Below, in pieces: positions 10,301 to 18,539 of a stretch of DNA of 64,000 bases. The notes below the pieces were generated by a model. It was not told the DNA's origin. It saw nothing but the letters and a program-made list of their open reading frames with translations, and searched no databases. Every line of letters begins with the position of its first letter. Positions within the stretch are counted from its first letter, which is position 1. The position numbers and the translations under genes are program-made. The stretch is from Gari tellinella (Eukaryota > Mollusca > Bivalvia > Cardiida > Psammobiidae): the NCBI GenBank assembly GCA_922989275.2, contig OV277871.1, forward strand, positions 26,360,693 to 26,424,692. Reading direction: 5' to 3'.

Positions 10301-11338
10301 GTATATTTCACTACAACAGTTTCTCGCTAATTTCAGCAACGATGATCCCCCAAATCATGGAGTAACATCTCATTAGAATCGTCTCTGAGATTATTTTAAT
10401 GTGTAGTAACACCAAAGGGTTTAATACGGCCGAAACAAAAAGCTGGCCGAAGGCCAGCTTTTGCGGAGGTCGCCTTTAGATAATGTGTATGCGTTGCGTG
10501 AATAAAACAAGGATAAAAAAAAAAAAAATTCATTATCTAATACTGCTTAAAAATTATCGCACAACGGGCGCCGCCATTGTTACTGAACATGATAAACTAC
10601 TTCCGGATACCAAAGGAGTCTTAAAAAGAAGAGCTTTCTAGCACGGGGGGTAACTCTTATGAGCTCAAGATTCGGTATAAAACGCGGCCAGAAAACGGCG
10701 CTCTAACTCTCATACTTTGTTAGTAATATAAACTGCTTTTTTCTAATATTTCGACTTCTATGGACCTTTTCCAAAGAAAATCACATCAAAACACACTCAT
10801 ACTTTGTACGACCAAAACAAAAAGCTGGCAGCAGATTAGTGAATCGAGTTGACCTGCGGGCGATTCCAACATGGCCGCCATTGTTGTTCTCACGGCAACG
10901 GGCCATTTCGTACCCTCGCCTTTTCGCACCCTATTTTTTTTATCAGTTCGTACCCTCGAAAAATTAAGTTGCTGTTCCATACCTTATTTTTTATACTTTG
11001 TAGAATCAGGTTTCGGCCGTATATAGGTTTTACCTATAGTTATATTATAGAAATAAAGATATTAGTTTTTGAAATATTTCCCTGATCTGGAGCTCTGCTT
11101 TCTGTCTTTCTTTTTTACATGTTCTCAGCTTCTGAATTTTATCACTGGATGTAAAGTAGTTGAATCATAGTTAGTAGCAGTAAAAACGTGTGTCTTGTGG
11201 TAGAAAGGGTACCAGGCGCGAGCAAAAATACTTACGAGCATCTATGAGTCCAATAAATCCCTGAGTTTGTTTTGCATTGCGAGCTTTGAGCTGCTGAATG
11301 ACACTTCTCTTCCACTGGCAAGACTGATGTTTCGCCAT
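1244..11338 (-). CDS. ATG16L1: ATG16L1, autophagy-related protein 16-like 1, N-terminal half (8 exons; gene continues past the window start)
   Basis: ATG16L1 joins ATG12-ATG5 to form the E3-like complex that directs LC3/ATG8 lipidation to the phagophore. Exons (minus strand, in order): 11338-11236, 6238-6124, 5136-5046, 4308-4235, 3284-3194, 2589-2429, 1872-1801, 1310-1244. Every intron is GT-AG and the phases (1,2,0,2,0,2,2,0) join into one 258-codon open frame. Anchors to the vertebrate protein are WKR near the N-terminus, NKL after the amphipathic helix, [22 protein letters not shown] and LAEAA. The ATG is preceded by A at -3 and followed by G at +4. In human numbering, the membrane-binding hydrophobics F32/I35/I36 read F/L/I here, and WIPI2-contacting E226 is kept while E230 reads D. 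The human linker with the FIP200-binding acidic stretch was not found between exons 7 and 8. Exon 8 ends where the family reads DAHDGEV at the start of the WD40 domain, so the propeller lies left of base 1. Identification is firm; exon 8 is the least certain. Confidence 0.93.
1801..1872 (-). CDS. ATG16L1: ATG16L1 exon 7 (WIPI2-binding helix)
   Basis: Acceptor TATTCAG and donor GTATGT. Encodes [19 protein letters not shown], equivalent to human RRRQARLQKELAEAAKEP. The glutamate in LAEAA corresponds to WIPI2-contacting E226; the position of E230 is aspartate. Leaves in phase 2. Confidence 0.92.
2079..2280. mobile_element. PAL-1 copy, damaged edges
   Basis: Left end CCCTTTACTCCATA and central dyad 2188-2255 are clear. 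The right outer end is degraded. Intron of ATG16L1. Confidence 0.7.
2429..2589 (-). CDS. ATG16L1: ATG16L1 exon 6 (end of coiled coil)
   Basis: Acceptor GTTCACAG and donor GTAAGG. Begins [18 protein letters not shown] and continues to ARW and NEQNEEFY, aligning residue by residue with human TLKDEYDALQITFTALE through the TRW motif. The longest exon in the window. Leaves in phase 2. Confidence 0.95.
3194..3284 (-). CDS. ATG16L1: ATG16L1 exon 5 (coiled coil)
   Basis: Acceptor TCTTGCAG and donor GTACAT. Encodes [20 protein letters not shown] then [10 protein letters not shown], corresponding to the human segment ending LERANQ. Leaves in phase 0, directly before TLKDE in exon 6. Confidence 0.92.
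3420..3648. mobile_element. PAL-1, complete
   Basis: TTAA at 3420 and 3645, ends CTCATTACACCATA / TATGGGGTAATGGG, central dyad near 3530-3600. Confidence 0.88.
3749..3951. mobile_element. PAL-2 hAT-like MITE
   Basis: Ends CAGAGCTCCAGATAAA and TTATCTGAAGCCCTG. Flanking direct repeat CCTGA at 3744-3748 and 3952-3956. Confidence 0.85.
4235..4308 (-). CDS. ATG16L1: ATG16L1 exon 4 (coiled coil)
   Basis: Acceptor TGATTTCAG and donor GTAAGTGC. Encodes [20 protein letters not shown] then MKDA, matching human [20 protein letters not shown]. Heptad-like spacing of I/L residues supports continued coiled coil. Leaves in phase 2. Confidence 0.92.
4350..4515. repeat. Hairpin-core remnant of a PAL-type element
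   Basis: AATGCAGGAGTCTTCTGCATT followed by TTAAGCGATCACCTGTCTT. The wording matches PAL cores, but termini are not resolved. Confidence 0.4.
4620..4795. mobile_element. PAL-2, degraded
   Basis: Contains AGATAAGAGGGAGTCAACTG, the ACTCATAAAATCGTC / GACGATTCTAATGAG dyad and AATAAAGATTTTAGTTTTTG. The outer CAG ends are mutated. Confidence 0.7.
5046..5136 (-). CDS. ATG16L1: ATG16L1 exon 3 (coiled coil)
   Basis: Acceptor TTTTAAG and donor GTATGT. Starts with a run of five glycines and two serines, then [14 protein letters not shown], nearly identical to the human [14 protein letters not shown] block. The glycine-rich insertion replaces the human segment around residues 66-85. Leaves in phase 0. 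Confidence 0.93.
5318..5809. mobile_element. PAL-1 host copy interrupted by PAL-3
   Basis: Left half 5318-5520 (CCCCATAAAACGCC... to CTGCTTTAA) and right half 5764-5809 (TTAAGTAGTCACTTGTC... to GAGTTAA). The break lies exactly at the TTAA of CTGCTTTAAGTGGTCACC, the sequence uninterrupted copies show. Confidence 0.85.
5517..5767. mobile_element. PAL-3 palindromic MITE nested in PAL-1
   Basis: TTAA-flanked. Ends CTCTTTCCTCCCTGAAAC / GGACTAGGGTTCAAAGGG, core dyad CAAACAGTGAAGACCCTGAT ... GGGTCTTCACTGTTTG. Confidence 0.9.
5813..6074. mobile_element. PAL-1, complete, reverse orientation
   Basis: Starts TTAATTCCATAGCCCATTTC and ends GGGGAAAGGGTTAA; dyad 5857-5925. Sits 50 bp downstream (gene-wise) of ATG16L1 exon 2. 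Confidence 0.85.
6124..6238 (-). CDS. ATG16L1: ATG16L1 exon 2
   Basis: Acceptor ATTTCAG and donor GTATGT. Encodes [14 protein letters not shown] followed by a charged coiled-coil segment ending IRGENG. The NKL-F/L-E string matches the end of the membrane-binding helix in vertebrate ATG16L1. Enters in phase 1 and leaves in phase 2. Confidence 0.9.
6320..6412. mobile_element. PAL-1 left-end fragment
   Basis: ACCATTACCTCATAAATACG ... ATCCTCCACTGAAGCAAATA matches the first third of PAL-1. The rest is missing. Confidence 0.6.
6655..7850 (+). mobile_element. tRNA-headed SINE remnant split by an insertion
   Basis: CCCCTTTGCTCAGTCGGTTGAGCGCCGGAT (6661-6692) resembles a tRNA 5' half with A box. After the inserted element the text resumes CGGATTAGTGTTGAGGTGGT then TGTGGG, the expected continuation. 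Extent of the SINE body beyond about 7850 is unclear. Confidence 0.55.
6693..7811. mobile_element. hAT-like element, 1.1 kb, non-autonomous
   Basis: Terminal inverted repeat CAGTGACCTGGAAA / TTTCCAGGTCACTG, with a CTATGTGACTATGG motif inside both ends. Target duplication CGGAT at 6688-6692 and 7812-7816. No transposase frame found; the two frames over 90 codons near 7466-7886 overlap on opposite strands and resemble nothing known. Confidence 0.8.
8704..8822 (-). pseudogene. 5S rRNA-derived sequence (pseudogene or 5S-headed SINE)
   Basis: On the minus strand it matches metazoan 5S rRNA from GCCATATCACGTTGAAAACA through the internal control region to the 3' stem GTACCGTAGAC. The first seven bases of the 5' stem (normally GTCTACG) are replaced, so the terminal stem cannot close, and no T-run terminator follows. 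One change (GTTGAGCAACG for GTTAAGCAACG) is inside the conserved loop. A functional 5S gene is unlikely. Confidence 0.88.
9086..9897. mobile_element. hAT-like element nested in the 2.2-kb TA element
   Basis: Inverted ends CAGTGTTCTGCC / GGCAGAACACTG. Flanks show TAGCA on both sides (9080-9084 with one extra G, and 9898-9902). Interior rich in GGGCCC and GGCGCGCC-like runs; no coding frame recognised. Confidence 0.7.
10360..11096. mobile_element. PAL-2 copy split by a TA-flanked insertion
   Basis: Left part CATTAGAATCGTCTCTGAG...GGGTTTAATA (10370-10436) and right part AATAAAGATATTAGTTTTTG...CTGGAGCTCTG (11050-11095), in PAL-2 order. Confidence 0.65.
10437..11019. mobile_element. TA-flanked element inserted in PAL-2
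   Basis: Inverted ends CGGCCGAAAC / GTTTCGGCCG, with TA outside each (10435-10436 and 11020-11021). Just inside the left end is a perfect hairpin AAAAGCTGGCC-GAA-GGCCAGCTTTT. Confidence 0.75.
11236..11338 (-). CDS. ATG16L1: ATG16L1 exon 1 (start codon, ATG5-binding region)
   Basis: Begins [12 protein letters not shown] and encodes the ATG5-interacting helix plus most of the amphipathic helix (motif GFIGLIDA). The splice donor reads GTAAGTATT at 11235 downwards, leaving phase 1. The frame stays open upstream to 11443, but the family protein starts about ten residues before the WKR motif, which fits this ATG. The TSS is not visible; no clear TATA box was seen in the 150 bp upstream. Confidence 0.92.
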
Positions 11339-11750
11339 TTTAGATTTATCACTAATTTTCACATTGAGCCGCATCTGCGAATTAATTAGGGTGCAATGGC
11401 TATTGTTATTTGTATTTATTATGAAACAAGTATTAAGAAGCATTTATATTTTGTTAACTTCTTGTCTTTTGTATCGGTTTGAACAAGTTTATACAAAAAT
11501 CGGTGTTAACATAAATACGTGTATTCGGTTGAATTTGTCAAACCGAAAGTACTTCCTGATCAACAAAAGAAAACTGTGTTGTGTGCAGCGCTTTGCGGTT
11601 AGTTGTCAGCGAGGCATATATCATTGTGAGTAAATATTTTTATTTTCCGCATGAATGCGGTATTGTGCGAATACTGAGTATTGATGTGCCTCACTTTAAA
11701 GTGTATCTGTAATTGAATTGGTTTAAGTTATCATCACTATAAATGTATCT
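11339..11750. other. ATG16L1 upstream region
   Basis: Should contain the ATG16L1 5' UTR and promoter (minus-strand gene). No convincing TATA box, CpG island or divergent gene was seen. Confidence 0.4.
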
Positions 11751-11866
11751 ACTGCCAGTACCACAGGTACTTGACACATACTTTATTATCTATTAAATTT
11801 TTTTTTTTTTTTTTACTATACTTCTATTATAGATACAAGGTAAACAGCGCAATTCAACAATATTAT
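11751..11866 (+). repeat. Left arm of a widely spaced inverted repeat
   Basis: ACTGCCAGTACCACAGGTAC ... a 19-T run ... ATAGATACAAGGTAAACAGC then GCAATTCAAC. Its reverse complement recurs at 17636-17792. Confidence 0.85.
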
Positions 11867-12018
11867 ACTGAGCGTAGTGAAGCTACTACAGCTACGTATA
11901 CAATAAATTTCAAGTTATAAAATTCATAAAATTCACATTTTTAGACCTGTATGTACATTGAATAGATTTTCCTTCGTAGGTTTTTTGTACTTCCGCCGGA
12001 TCTACTTGCTACATTAAT

Positions 12019-12415
12019 TTTCACAGACTGGTCGACCCTGCTCGCGTTTTATTTATGAACATGTTGAACAAAAATAGTCTCGTTAAAATTTTTGCTTCCG
12101 GTTACCCATACGTTGACCCGGAAGTTATTGTCTATCACTTACGACCTCTCAGCTATTTTTCACAAACTGGTCGACCCTGCTCGCGTTTTATTTATGAACA
12201 TGTTGAACAAAAATAGTTTCGTTAAAATTTTTGCTTCCGGTTACCCATACGTTGACCCGGAAGTTATTGTCTATCACTTACGACCTCTCAGCTATTTTTC
12301 ACAAACTGGTCGACCCTGCTCGCGTTTTATTTATGAACATGTTGAACAAATAAAGTTTGGTTAAAATTTTTGCTTCCGGTTACCCATAAGGTTGACCCGG
12401 ATGTTATTGTCTAAC
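12019..12415. repeat. 139-bp tandem satellite, about 2.9 units
   Basis: The word GTCGACCCTGCTCGCGTTTT recurs at 12031, 12170 and 12309, exactly 139 bp apart. Units include CTTCCGGTTACCCATA and GTTGACCCGGAAGTTATTG. The first two complete units are almost identical; the last is more diverged. The long frame across it is a by-product. Confidence 0.93.
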
Positions 12416-13047
12416 ACGTGCGAACATTCTGACTGACCTCTGAATCTATTTGAGATTTTTAAGTGCACAAGTGGTCTAGCTACTGTTTCCGTTTATCTCC
12501 AAATGAACATTATTTATTGCGAGAATCACACATCAAATTTAAATTAAACTTCGCTCGTTAAAACCATCCTACTGAAATTAGCAACACTGTCAAAACGTCC
12601 CGTTTGTTTATCCACGGACTAAGTCTGAGGTTTATCAGTCCAAAAATAGTTGCGATATTGATGACGTCATTTCCGCAGATTAGGAAAGTATCAATGCCAC
12701 ACACATTCGACTCTTTTTATTTCTATATGCTGTTTCTTACCTTGTAAAAGTTTCTATGTTTAGCTGCATGTGTTAATTACACATATGCTTTTAACACTGT
12801 TTTCGACGGTAACGGGTCAAATCGGCCAAACATCAAATTGGACCCCGAGTCAAAACGGCCCAAAACCAAATCGGACCGGATCGTCTAAGCAGAAAAAAAT
12901 GATTATGCTTGGTTACAGTATATCACTTTTCAATCTTTACATGTGTTATTTGTGTTACTTAAGTTATACAATGACTTATAATAGCTACACTGTCTCTGAG
13001 TAATATTGAAACATATTGGTGACATGTGAAAATGCAGAATAGAAAAC
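12416..13047. other. Unannotated stretch with a short TCAAATCGG-rich block
   Basis: 12809-12885 holds reiterated GGGTCAAATCGGCC / CAAATTGGACC / GTCAAAACGGCC words, probably a MITE end. A TGACGTCA palindrome lies at 12661. No gene seen. Confidence 0.4.
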
Positions 13048-13271
13048 CAGGGCTGCCATAAGTTGACATGAAAAATCCTAAGATTTCCAAAATTGCATTT
13101 TTCAAGTGCGATTTCACGAATCGTACCTTTACCCCATAGCCTTTTTCTTGTTTTGTTGACATGCGACTACTTAAAGCAGGCAGTAAGCTTTACTTTCAGC
13201 CTGCTTTAAGCTACCATGAACTTGGAAAAAATCCGGAGATTTAGGAAAAATCCGGAGAAATGGCAGTCCTG
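13048..13271. mobile_element. PAL-6 hAT-like MITE carrying a PAL-1 remnant
   Basis: Ends CAGGGCTGCCATAAGTTG / GAAATGGCAGTCCTG, target duplication GAAAAC (13042-13047 and 13272-13277). The centre (13160-13212) has PAL-1 words CTTAAAGCAGG and CCTGCTTTAAGC. Confidence 0.88.
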
Positions 13272-13277
13272 GAAAAC

Positions 13278-14324
13278 AAACCAAAACAATGCCGTATATG
13301 GGAATTGTTTTATATAACAGTAATGCAATACTATTCAGAAATTGTATAAGTTGTAATAAACTAATTTAACAAAATAAGTCATCAAGACTATGATAAAACC
13401 AAGAAAACACGACAGCAAATCACATCAAACGTGTATACAATACCATTTTGGATACTGGTCGGAGACAGATCTATAAGTTAAGTTCACCTCCTGATCTACA
13501 AAGATGTCATCTGCAAGAATTGACTGCTTCTATTGCTCAAAATTTATTTTGTGTTTTCACGTCAGAAAAAAAGTTTGGATCCCATTCAGAAACCGCATTA
13601 CGTGTCTCATAAGGATCAAAACTGATTAACTGTCACAACAACATGTCAAACATCAATTAACACCTTTACTGCAATCAAACAATAAATAAAATCGCTTGTC
13701 AATAGCTACTTTTGTGGCACACTGTGCACTTGCGCGCATGGCTGATAAGGTATGTATTATTCAACGATATCTATGTCGTCAGCGTAAAGCGTCAGTAAAA
13801 TACCCTGTCCCCATTTAAAACAAAACGCATAGCTTCAAGTAGTCCTATATCGTCAAATAGTTGAAAGTAAAGCAGAATCCTCCTTCAGTTAAGCAACAAT
13901 CTAGCTGCCTTCAATACTGATAACAAACTTATTATGGGGAAAGGGTTCAAGGATAATATCAAAGTCTCAAATATACTGTATTGAAATAGACTATTACTTC
14001 ACTATGACAATAATTTTTAAAAACCTTACAGATCACCAGTGTTTTACTTCATTTTTAACAAATTAAATAAAGTATGGTGGGTTACAATGTCATGAACATT
14101 CAAACATTCCGTCTACATGTATATAACGGTATTCAAATTCATTTATTTATTATACCAGATTTATATAGCGCTCTTTACACACAGGGATTATTTGTGCGTT
14201 CAAAAGCGCTTCACATGAAATTACATAAATGTACATCCAAAGCGAGAAAAGACATGAAAGTTGCTACCCATTAAAAGTACAAAAATACACATACATGTAT
14301 GTACGTTAAAGAAAAGGCAGCAGG
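13278..14324. other. Unannotated stretch with minor repeat debris
   Basis: A PAL-1 fragment lies at about 13850-13945 (GTTGAAAGTAAAGCAG...). 14150-14225 holds a TTTATATAGCGCTCTTTACA word with partner AAAGCGCTTCACA, a small repeat remnant. No gene seen. Confidence 0.4.
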
Positions 14325-14638
14325 CCTGTGACTGGCGCCAAAGTCATGGACTTATTATTTCTATTGTGTTTACTGTATATATACCTCTACCGGTATAGAT
14401 CTATATGGGATAGAAAGTAATTGACCTATAGACCCTATGCCTCTACCGTACCTGTCTGTAGACTATCTATTATAAGGTGTTTTTGTGTGTTTTTATTAAC
14501 TGTTTGTAGATCTATGTCTCTACCAGTCTGTAATGTCTATACTATTAGACGAAGGAGGAAAATCTAGATGTGTAGTCACATATACAGTAAACAGACAGAC
14601 ACAGAAACAATAAGTCCATGACTCTGGTGCCAGTGCAT
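14325..14638. repeat. Imperfect inverted repeat, about 60-bp arms
   Basis: Left GACTGGCGCCAAAGTCATGG ... TTTACTGTATAT; right TATACAGTAAACAGAC ... GTCCATGACTCTGGTGCCAG. Interior has repeated CTCTACCGGTA / CTCTACCAG words. Confidence 0.7.
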
Positions 14639-15045
14639 AATTTTCCTGTCTTCGACTAATAAAGTATGGTGGTTAAGGTCGCTAACCAGTACCTACATCA
14701 ATATTATACACATATTCAAGCATTAACAAAGAGTGGTGGGTGACAATAAAAGAAAAAAAATTCACAGACACTAAAAAAACAGTAAGCCAGCTATCTACCA
14801 GTCTGCAACTATGATGTCATAGACTTTTAGTCCAGGATATAAAGCTCTATCAACTACATTTGACTTGGATTTCAAGAAAAGAAAAGTAAGATGTTGTTAA
14901 GTTGAAGTTTGTAGTTCGAAGTTGACGTGTGTTTTCAAAGTTTGTATCAAGTTTTCTTTATTGTTTGATTTTTAATGGGAGTTATAATAGCTGGTATCCA
15001 TTTGATCTAGTGCTATGCAACAACAAAACATTACAAATCATGTTT

Positions 15046-15305
15046 GGTTGTGTGGCTTAGTTGTAGAGTGTCTGCTTGCAGTGCGGAATGTTGTGGGTTC
15101 AATTCCCGACCAGTTCAAACCAAAGACTTGAAATTTGGTAGTTATGGCTTCCCTCCTTGGCACTCAGGATTTTGGGTTAGCATTGCAACTGGTTCATCAG
15201 TGTCTGGATAAAGTGACCGGCCGGGTACAGTTCCAATGGTGCAACTAAAAAGTGCACCTGCATGTAATACCTGAAAAGGGTGTGTAGCAATATAGATAAA
15301 ACAAG
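15046..15305 (+). mobile_element. tRNA-headed SINE, old copy
   Basis: TGTGGCTTAGTTGTAGAGTG (A box) and TGTGGGTTCAATTCCC (B box), then a body identical in order to the younger copy at 44724 (CTTCCCTCCTTGGCACTCAG, AAGTGACCGGCCGGGTACAG). Diverged throughout. Confidence 0.88.
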
Positions 15306-15477
15306 TACAGTCCTCATGTGTGACATATGCCCCCAAAGTGTTTGACACCAAAATGCATTTTGGTGAATTTTTTTTTACAGACAATGTAATGGAGGTGTAA
15401 CATAAAATTTGACTGTTAAAATGACCCAGGAGTCCATTCTTAACATTAAAAACAGAACGGTTTGCGACACTCCTCAA

Positions 15478-16265
15478 TAGAGATATGCTCCGGGCAAGCT
15501 TTTTGTAAAATTGAGGTCAAAGGTCAGTGTCTGAGTGACCTTAAAATGCTTTGCAACACTCCGCCGTCCCAAGATGAATTAATACACCAAGTTTCGTATC
15601 CCTAGCTGGTAAGGTATAGGAGATATGCTCTGGACAAGATTTTTGTTAAATGGAGGTCAAGGTCACAGTGAACTGAAAGAGGTATGCGACACTTTGCCAT
15701 CCCAAGATGTACAAATTTTGGAATCCCTAGCTGGTAGGGTATAGGAGGTATGCTACAGACAAGCTTTTTGTTAAATCAAGGTCCAAGGTCAAGTTCACAT
15801 TGACCTGAAAGTGGAACACGACACTCCACCATCCAAAGATGTACTCACACATCAAATTTGGAATCCCTAGCTGGTAAGGTATAGGAGATATGCTTTGAAC
15901 AAACTTTTTGTTAAATCCAGGTCAAGGTCACAGTGACCTGAAAGTGGTACACGACACTTCACCATCCCAAGATGTACTTACACACCAAATTTGGAATCCC
16001 TATCTGGTATGGTATAGGAGATATGCTCCGGACAATCATTTTTTTAATCGAGGTCAAAGGTCAAGGTCACAGTGAACTGAAAGAGGTACGCGACACTCCG
16101 CCATCCCAAGATGTACTCACACACCAAATTTGGAATCCTTAGTTGGTAAGGAGATATGCTCCGGACAAGCTTTTGTACACACACGTACCACACCACACGC
16201 ACACACACACGCACGCACGGTGCGATTACTATATGCTCCCAAAGCCAAGCTGTGGGGATATAAAA
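15478..16265. repeat. 135-bp-class tandem array with CA-rich tail
   Basis: About five units each holding GTATAGGAGATATGCTC, TTTTTGTTAAAT, GAGGTCAAGGTCACAGTGA and CACTCCGCCATCCCAAGATG. It ends in a CACACGCACACAC run and CTATATGCTCCCAAAGCC. Similar arrays are common in molluscs; not coding. Confidence 0.85.
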
Positions 16266-16399
16266 ACAAATTACATCATATCAGTTGGTTTGTTATCTTT
16301 TTTTAAATGCTTCATATAAAATTGCTGGTACTCATTTGATCTATTGCTATGCACAATGCCATTTGTTATTAAATCATGAAAATGCATCATAATATTTGG

Positions 16400-16757
16400 T
16401 TTATATACCCAATAAATATGCATTAATTTGTTCATCCACTGAAGAAAATTGTTCCATTTGATACAGTCCGAAATCTGTTCTATAAGAATTATTTTCTATA
16501 CCCTGCAGGCATTAGATCCACAGAACAGAGAAGCCTGGAGACTGGGTGTTAGACACTCTAGCCACCTGCTGCCTACCCCTGTCCCTTGGACACCCCAGCA
16601 GTTGAAAAATAAACTCAGGATCAAGTCAAAGTCATGCAATCCTAGCAGATATTAATTTAAAGCAGATTGCAAGTAAAGCAGAATGCGCCGTAAGGCGCAT
16701 TCTGCTTTACTTTCAACTTGCTTTAAATAATAATGGGGTAATGGGGTAATTTGTTAA
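16400..16757. mobile_element. PAL-1 copy carrying a 130-bp insertion
   Basis: Left end ACCCAATAAATATGC, central dyad 16659-16727 almost perfect (GCAGAATGCGCCGTAAGGCG then CATTCTGC), right end GGGGTAATTTGTTAA. Between CTATACCCTGCAG and CCTAGCAGATAT a foreign segment is inserted. Confidence 0.75.
16509..16640 (+). pseudogene. Possible reverse-transcriptase C-terminal tail fossil
   Basis: Reads ALDPQNREAWRLGVRHSSHL then LPTPVPW in one frame to a stop at 16655. DR/NREAWR-type strings are typical of the last residues of LINE-like ORF2 proteins. Too short to assign to a family; inferred. Confidence 0.35.
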
Positions 16758-16830
16758 AATGCTCCATTCTTTGCTTTCAACAGCTTCGCTCAGGTGAAGG
16801 CTGTGCCTTATTACATATTATTATTATTGT

Positions 16831-17635
16831 CACCTAGTCTTTACTATCGACTTAAGCTGATGCTAAAATAGACTCGATCGCCGATATTCTCTTGTGGTAC
16901 CCTCGGGAAATGATTAATTTATCAATATCTACTTTTTATTTCATCAAATTCCGTCAAATAACGCCACAGTATGTGAATTATAACGAAAATAAGCATCAAA
17001 TTTTTTTATGTCTTTTCACGGTACATAGCAACGAATGTACATGTAGGGGTGATCTGTTATTTGTCCACAATAAACGGCCTATGCCACTGGAACTTTCACC
17101 AAATATTATAAATCATCTTTAAATGAAATATAATCAGTTTTATATAATTTACATAGAATGCAAAATTAAAAGAAACTTTACCTGTTTAATTTTGACCAAT
17201 GAGATCGCTCCGTTCATTCGATTCATTCCGGTATTCAAAATGGCATTGAAAATGAAATGAGTCTTTCACTTGTCAATTTCGTGCCAAATTACATGTATAT
17301 TTCATATAGCTGATAGTGAAGAGGGTCATGTTCCGACACAAACGCATTTGCTCTAATGAAATTAGGTGAAAGTTCCAGCCGTAAAGGCCGTTAAATGTGC
17401 AAACAGACTAGATTACCCCTTATTTTGGGCAATAAATTCTGTACCGTGAGAACGACATAAAACTTTTTGATGCTTATTTTTGTTATAATTCACATACTGT
17501 GGCGTTATTTGACGGAATTTGATGAAATAAAAAGTAGATATTGATAAATTAATCATTTCCCGAGGGTACCACAAGAGAATATCGGCGATCGAGTCTATTT
17601 TAGCATCAGCTTAAGTCGATAGTAAAGACTAGGTG
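16831..17635. mobile_element. 805-bp fold-back element
   Basis: Starts CACCTAGTCTTTACTATCGA and ends with its exact complement. The outer 165 bp or so of each arm differ at about one base; pairing continues, weaker, to about 17102/17366 (GGAACTTTCACC / GGTGAAAGTTCC). No coding capacity. Confidence 0.92.
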
Positions 17636-17792
17636 TTGAATTGCGCTGTTTACCTTGTATCTATAATAGAAGACTTAGTATAGTAAAAAAAAAAAAAAAA
17701 ATTTTTTTTTTTTTTAAAAGGGGGGGGGGGGGTGTTAATAGATAGTAAAGTATGTGTCAAGTACCTGTGGCCAGTACTGCCAACCACTCTTG
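17636..17792 (-). repeat. Right arm of the inverted repeat at 11751
   Basis: Reverse complement of 11751-11866 with an enlarged homopolymer block (A17, T14, G14). Abuts the fold-back directly. Confidence 0.85.
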
Positions 17793-17810
17793 CAGCACTG
17801 CAGGGCTCCA

Positions 17811-17857
17811 GATAAAAGGAGTATTTCAAAAACTAAAATCTTAGTGTCTGCATTAAC
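17811..17857. mobile_element. PAL-2 left-end fragment
   Basis: CAGGGCTCCAGATAAAAGG ... AAACTAAAATCTTAG, then replaced by a PAL-4-like segment. Confidence 0.65.
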
Positions 17858-18216
17858 TCTTTAGAAAAAATGGACTAGACTCTTTTATAAGATTTTAATT
17901 TAAATCGTCTGCTAAAATTGTTGTCTGCAACTATTTTAAAATTATAATTTCTTTTCAAAACCGTGTCAGACTGTCAAAAAGTTTGGATCCTTATGTGATG
18001 CCACATTATGCAGCGCCTCATGATAATCCAAACTGTTTGCAAAGGTAAATCACTGTGGCACATATATATCCGCCGCTATCATGGTTAGAGTAAAGAACAG
18101 AAGCAGCAGATGACAAATTGTTACAGACGACAATGAATAGCATGCTAGCAGTGAAACAGTTTGGATCTTGATGAGAAGCAGCATTATGCAGATGAAAAAG
18201 TTAACAAAGAGTTAAA
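17854..18216. mobile_element. PAL-4-like composite
   Basis: Starts TTAACTCTTTAG and ends AACAAAGAGTTAA. Contains GTTTGGATCCTTATG / CATAATCCAAACTGTTTGC and GCACATATATATCCGCCGCT, all PAL-4 words, apparently rearranged. Confidence 0.55.
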
Positions 18217-18235
18217 AGAGTAGATGGCATGATGT

Positions 18236-18493
18236 GAACCCTTATCCCATTACGCCATAAATATGCGTTTTTACGCAGTAATATATTAAATTTCTCCACT
18301 GAAGACAATTCCTCCACATTATACAGTTATGAAAATGTATCTCAAGAAATGTTTTCTATATTCTAGCAAATGATAAATTAAAGCAGGCTGGTGATAGCTT
18401 AAAGCAGACTGAAAGTAAAGCAGAATGCACCTGCTATAAGTTAATTGTCACCTGGCTTCAAAATTAGAAATAGGCTATAGGGTAAAGGGTTAT
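18236..18493. mobile_element. PAL-1 with a deleted dyad arm
   Basis: Ends ACCCTTATCCCATTACGCC / CTATAGGGTAAAGGGTTA. The left core arm is present and duplicated; the right arm is largely lost. Confidence 0.7.
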
Positions 18494-18539
18494 ACTGAAG
18501 TTAAAGCAACCCGGCAGCCTCGTTACTAAACTTTACCTA

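Noticed and set aside
12092..12364. 90-codon frame with an internal peptide repeat
   Set aside because: It lies in the 139-bp satellite and reads two phases of the same DNA unit.
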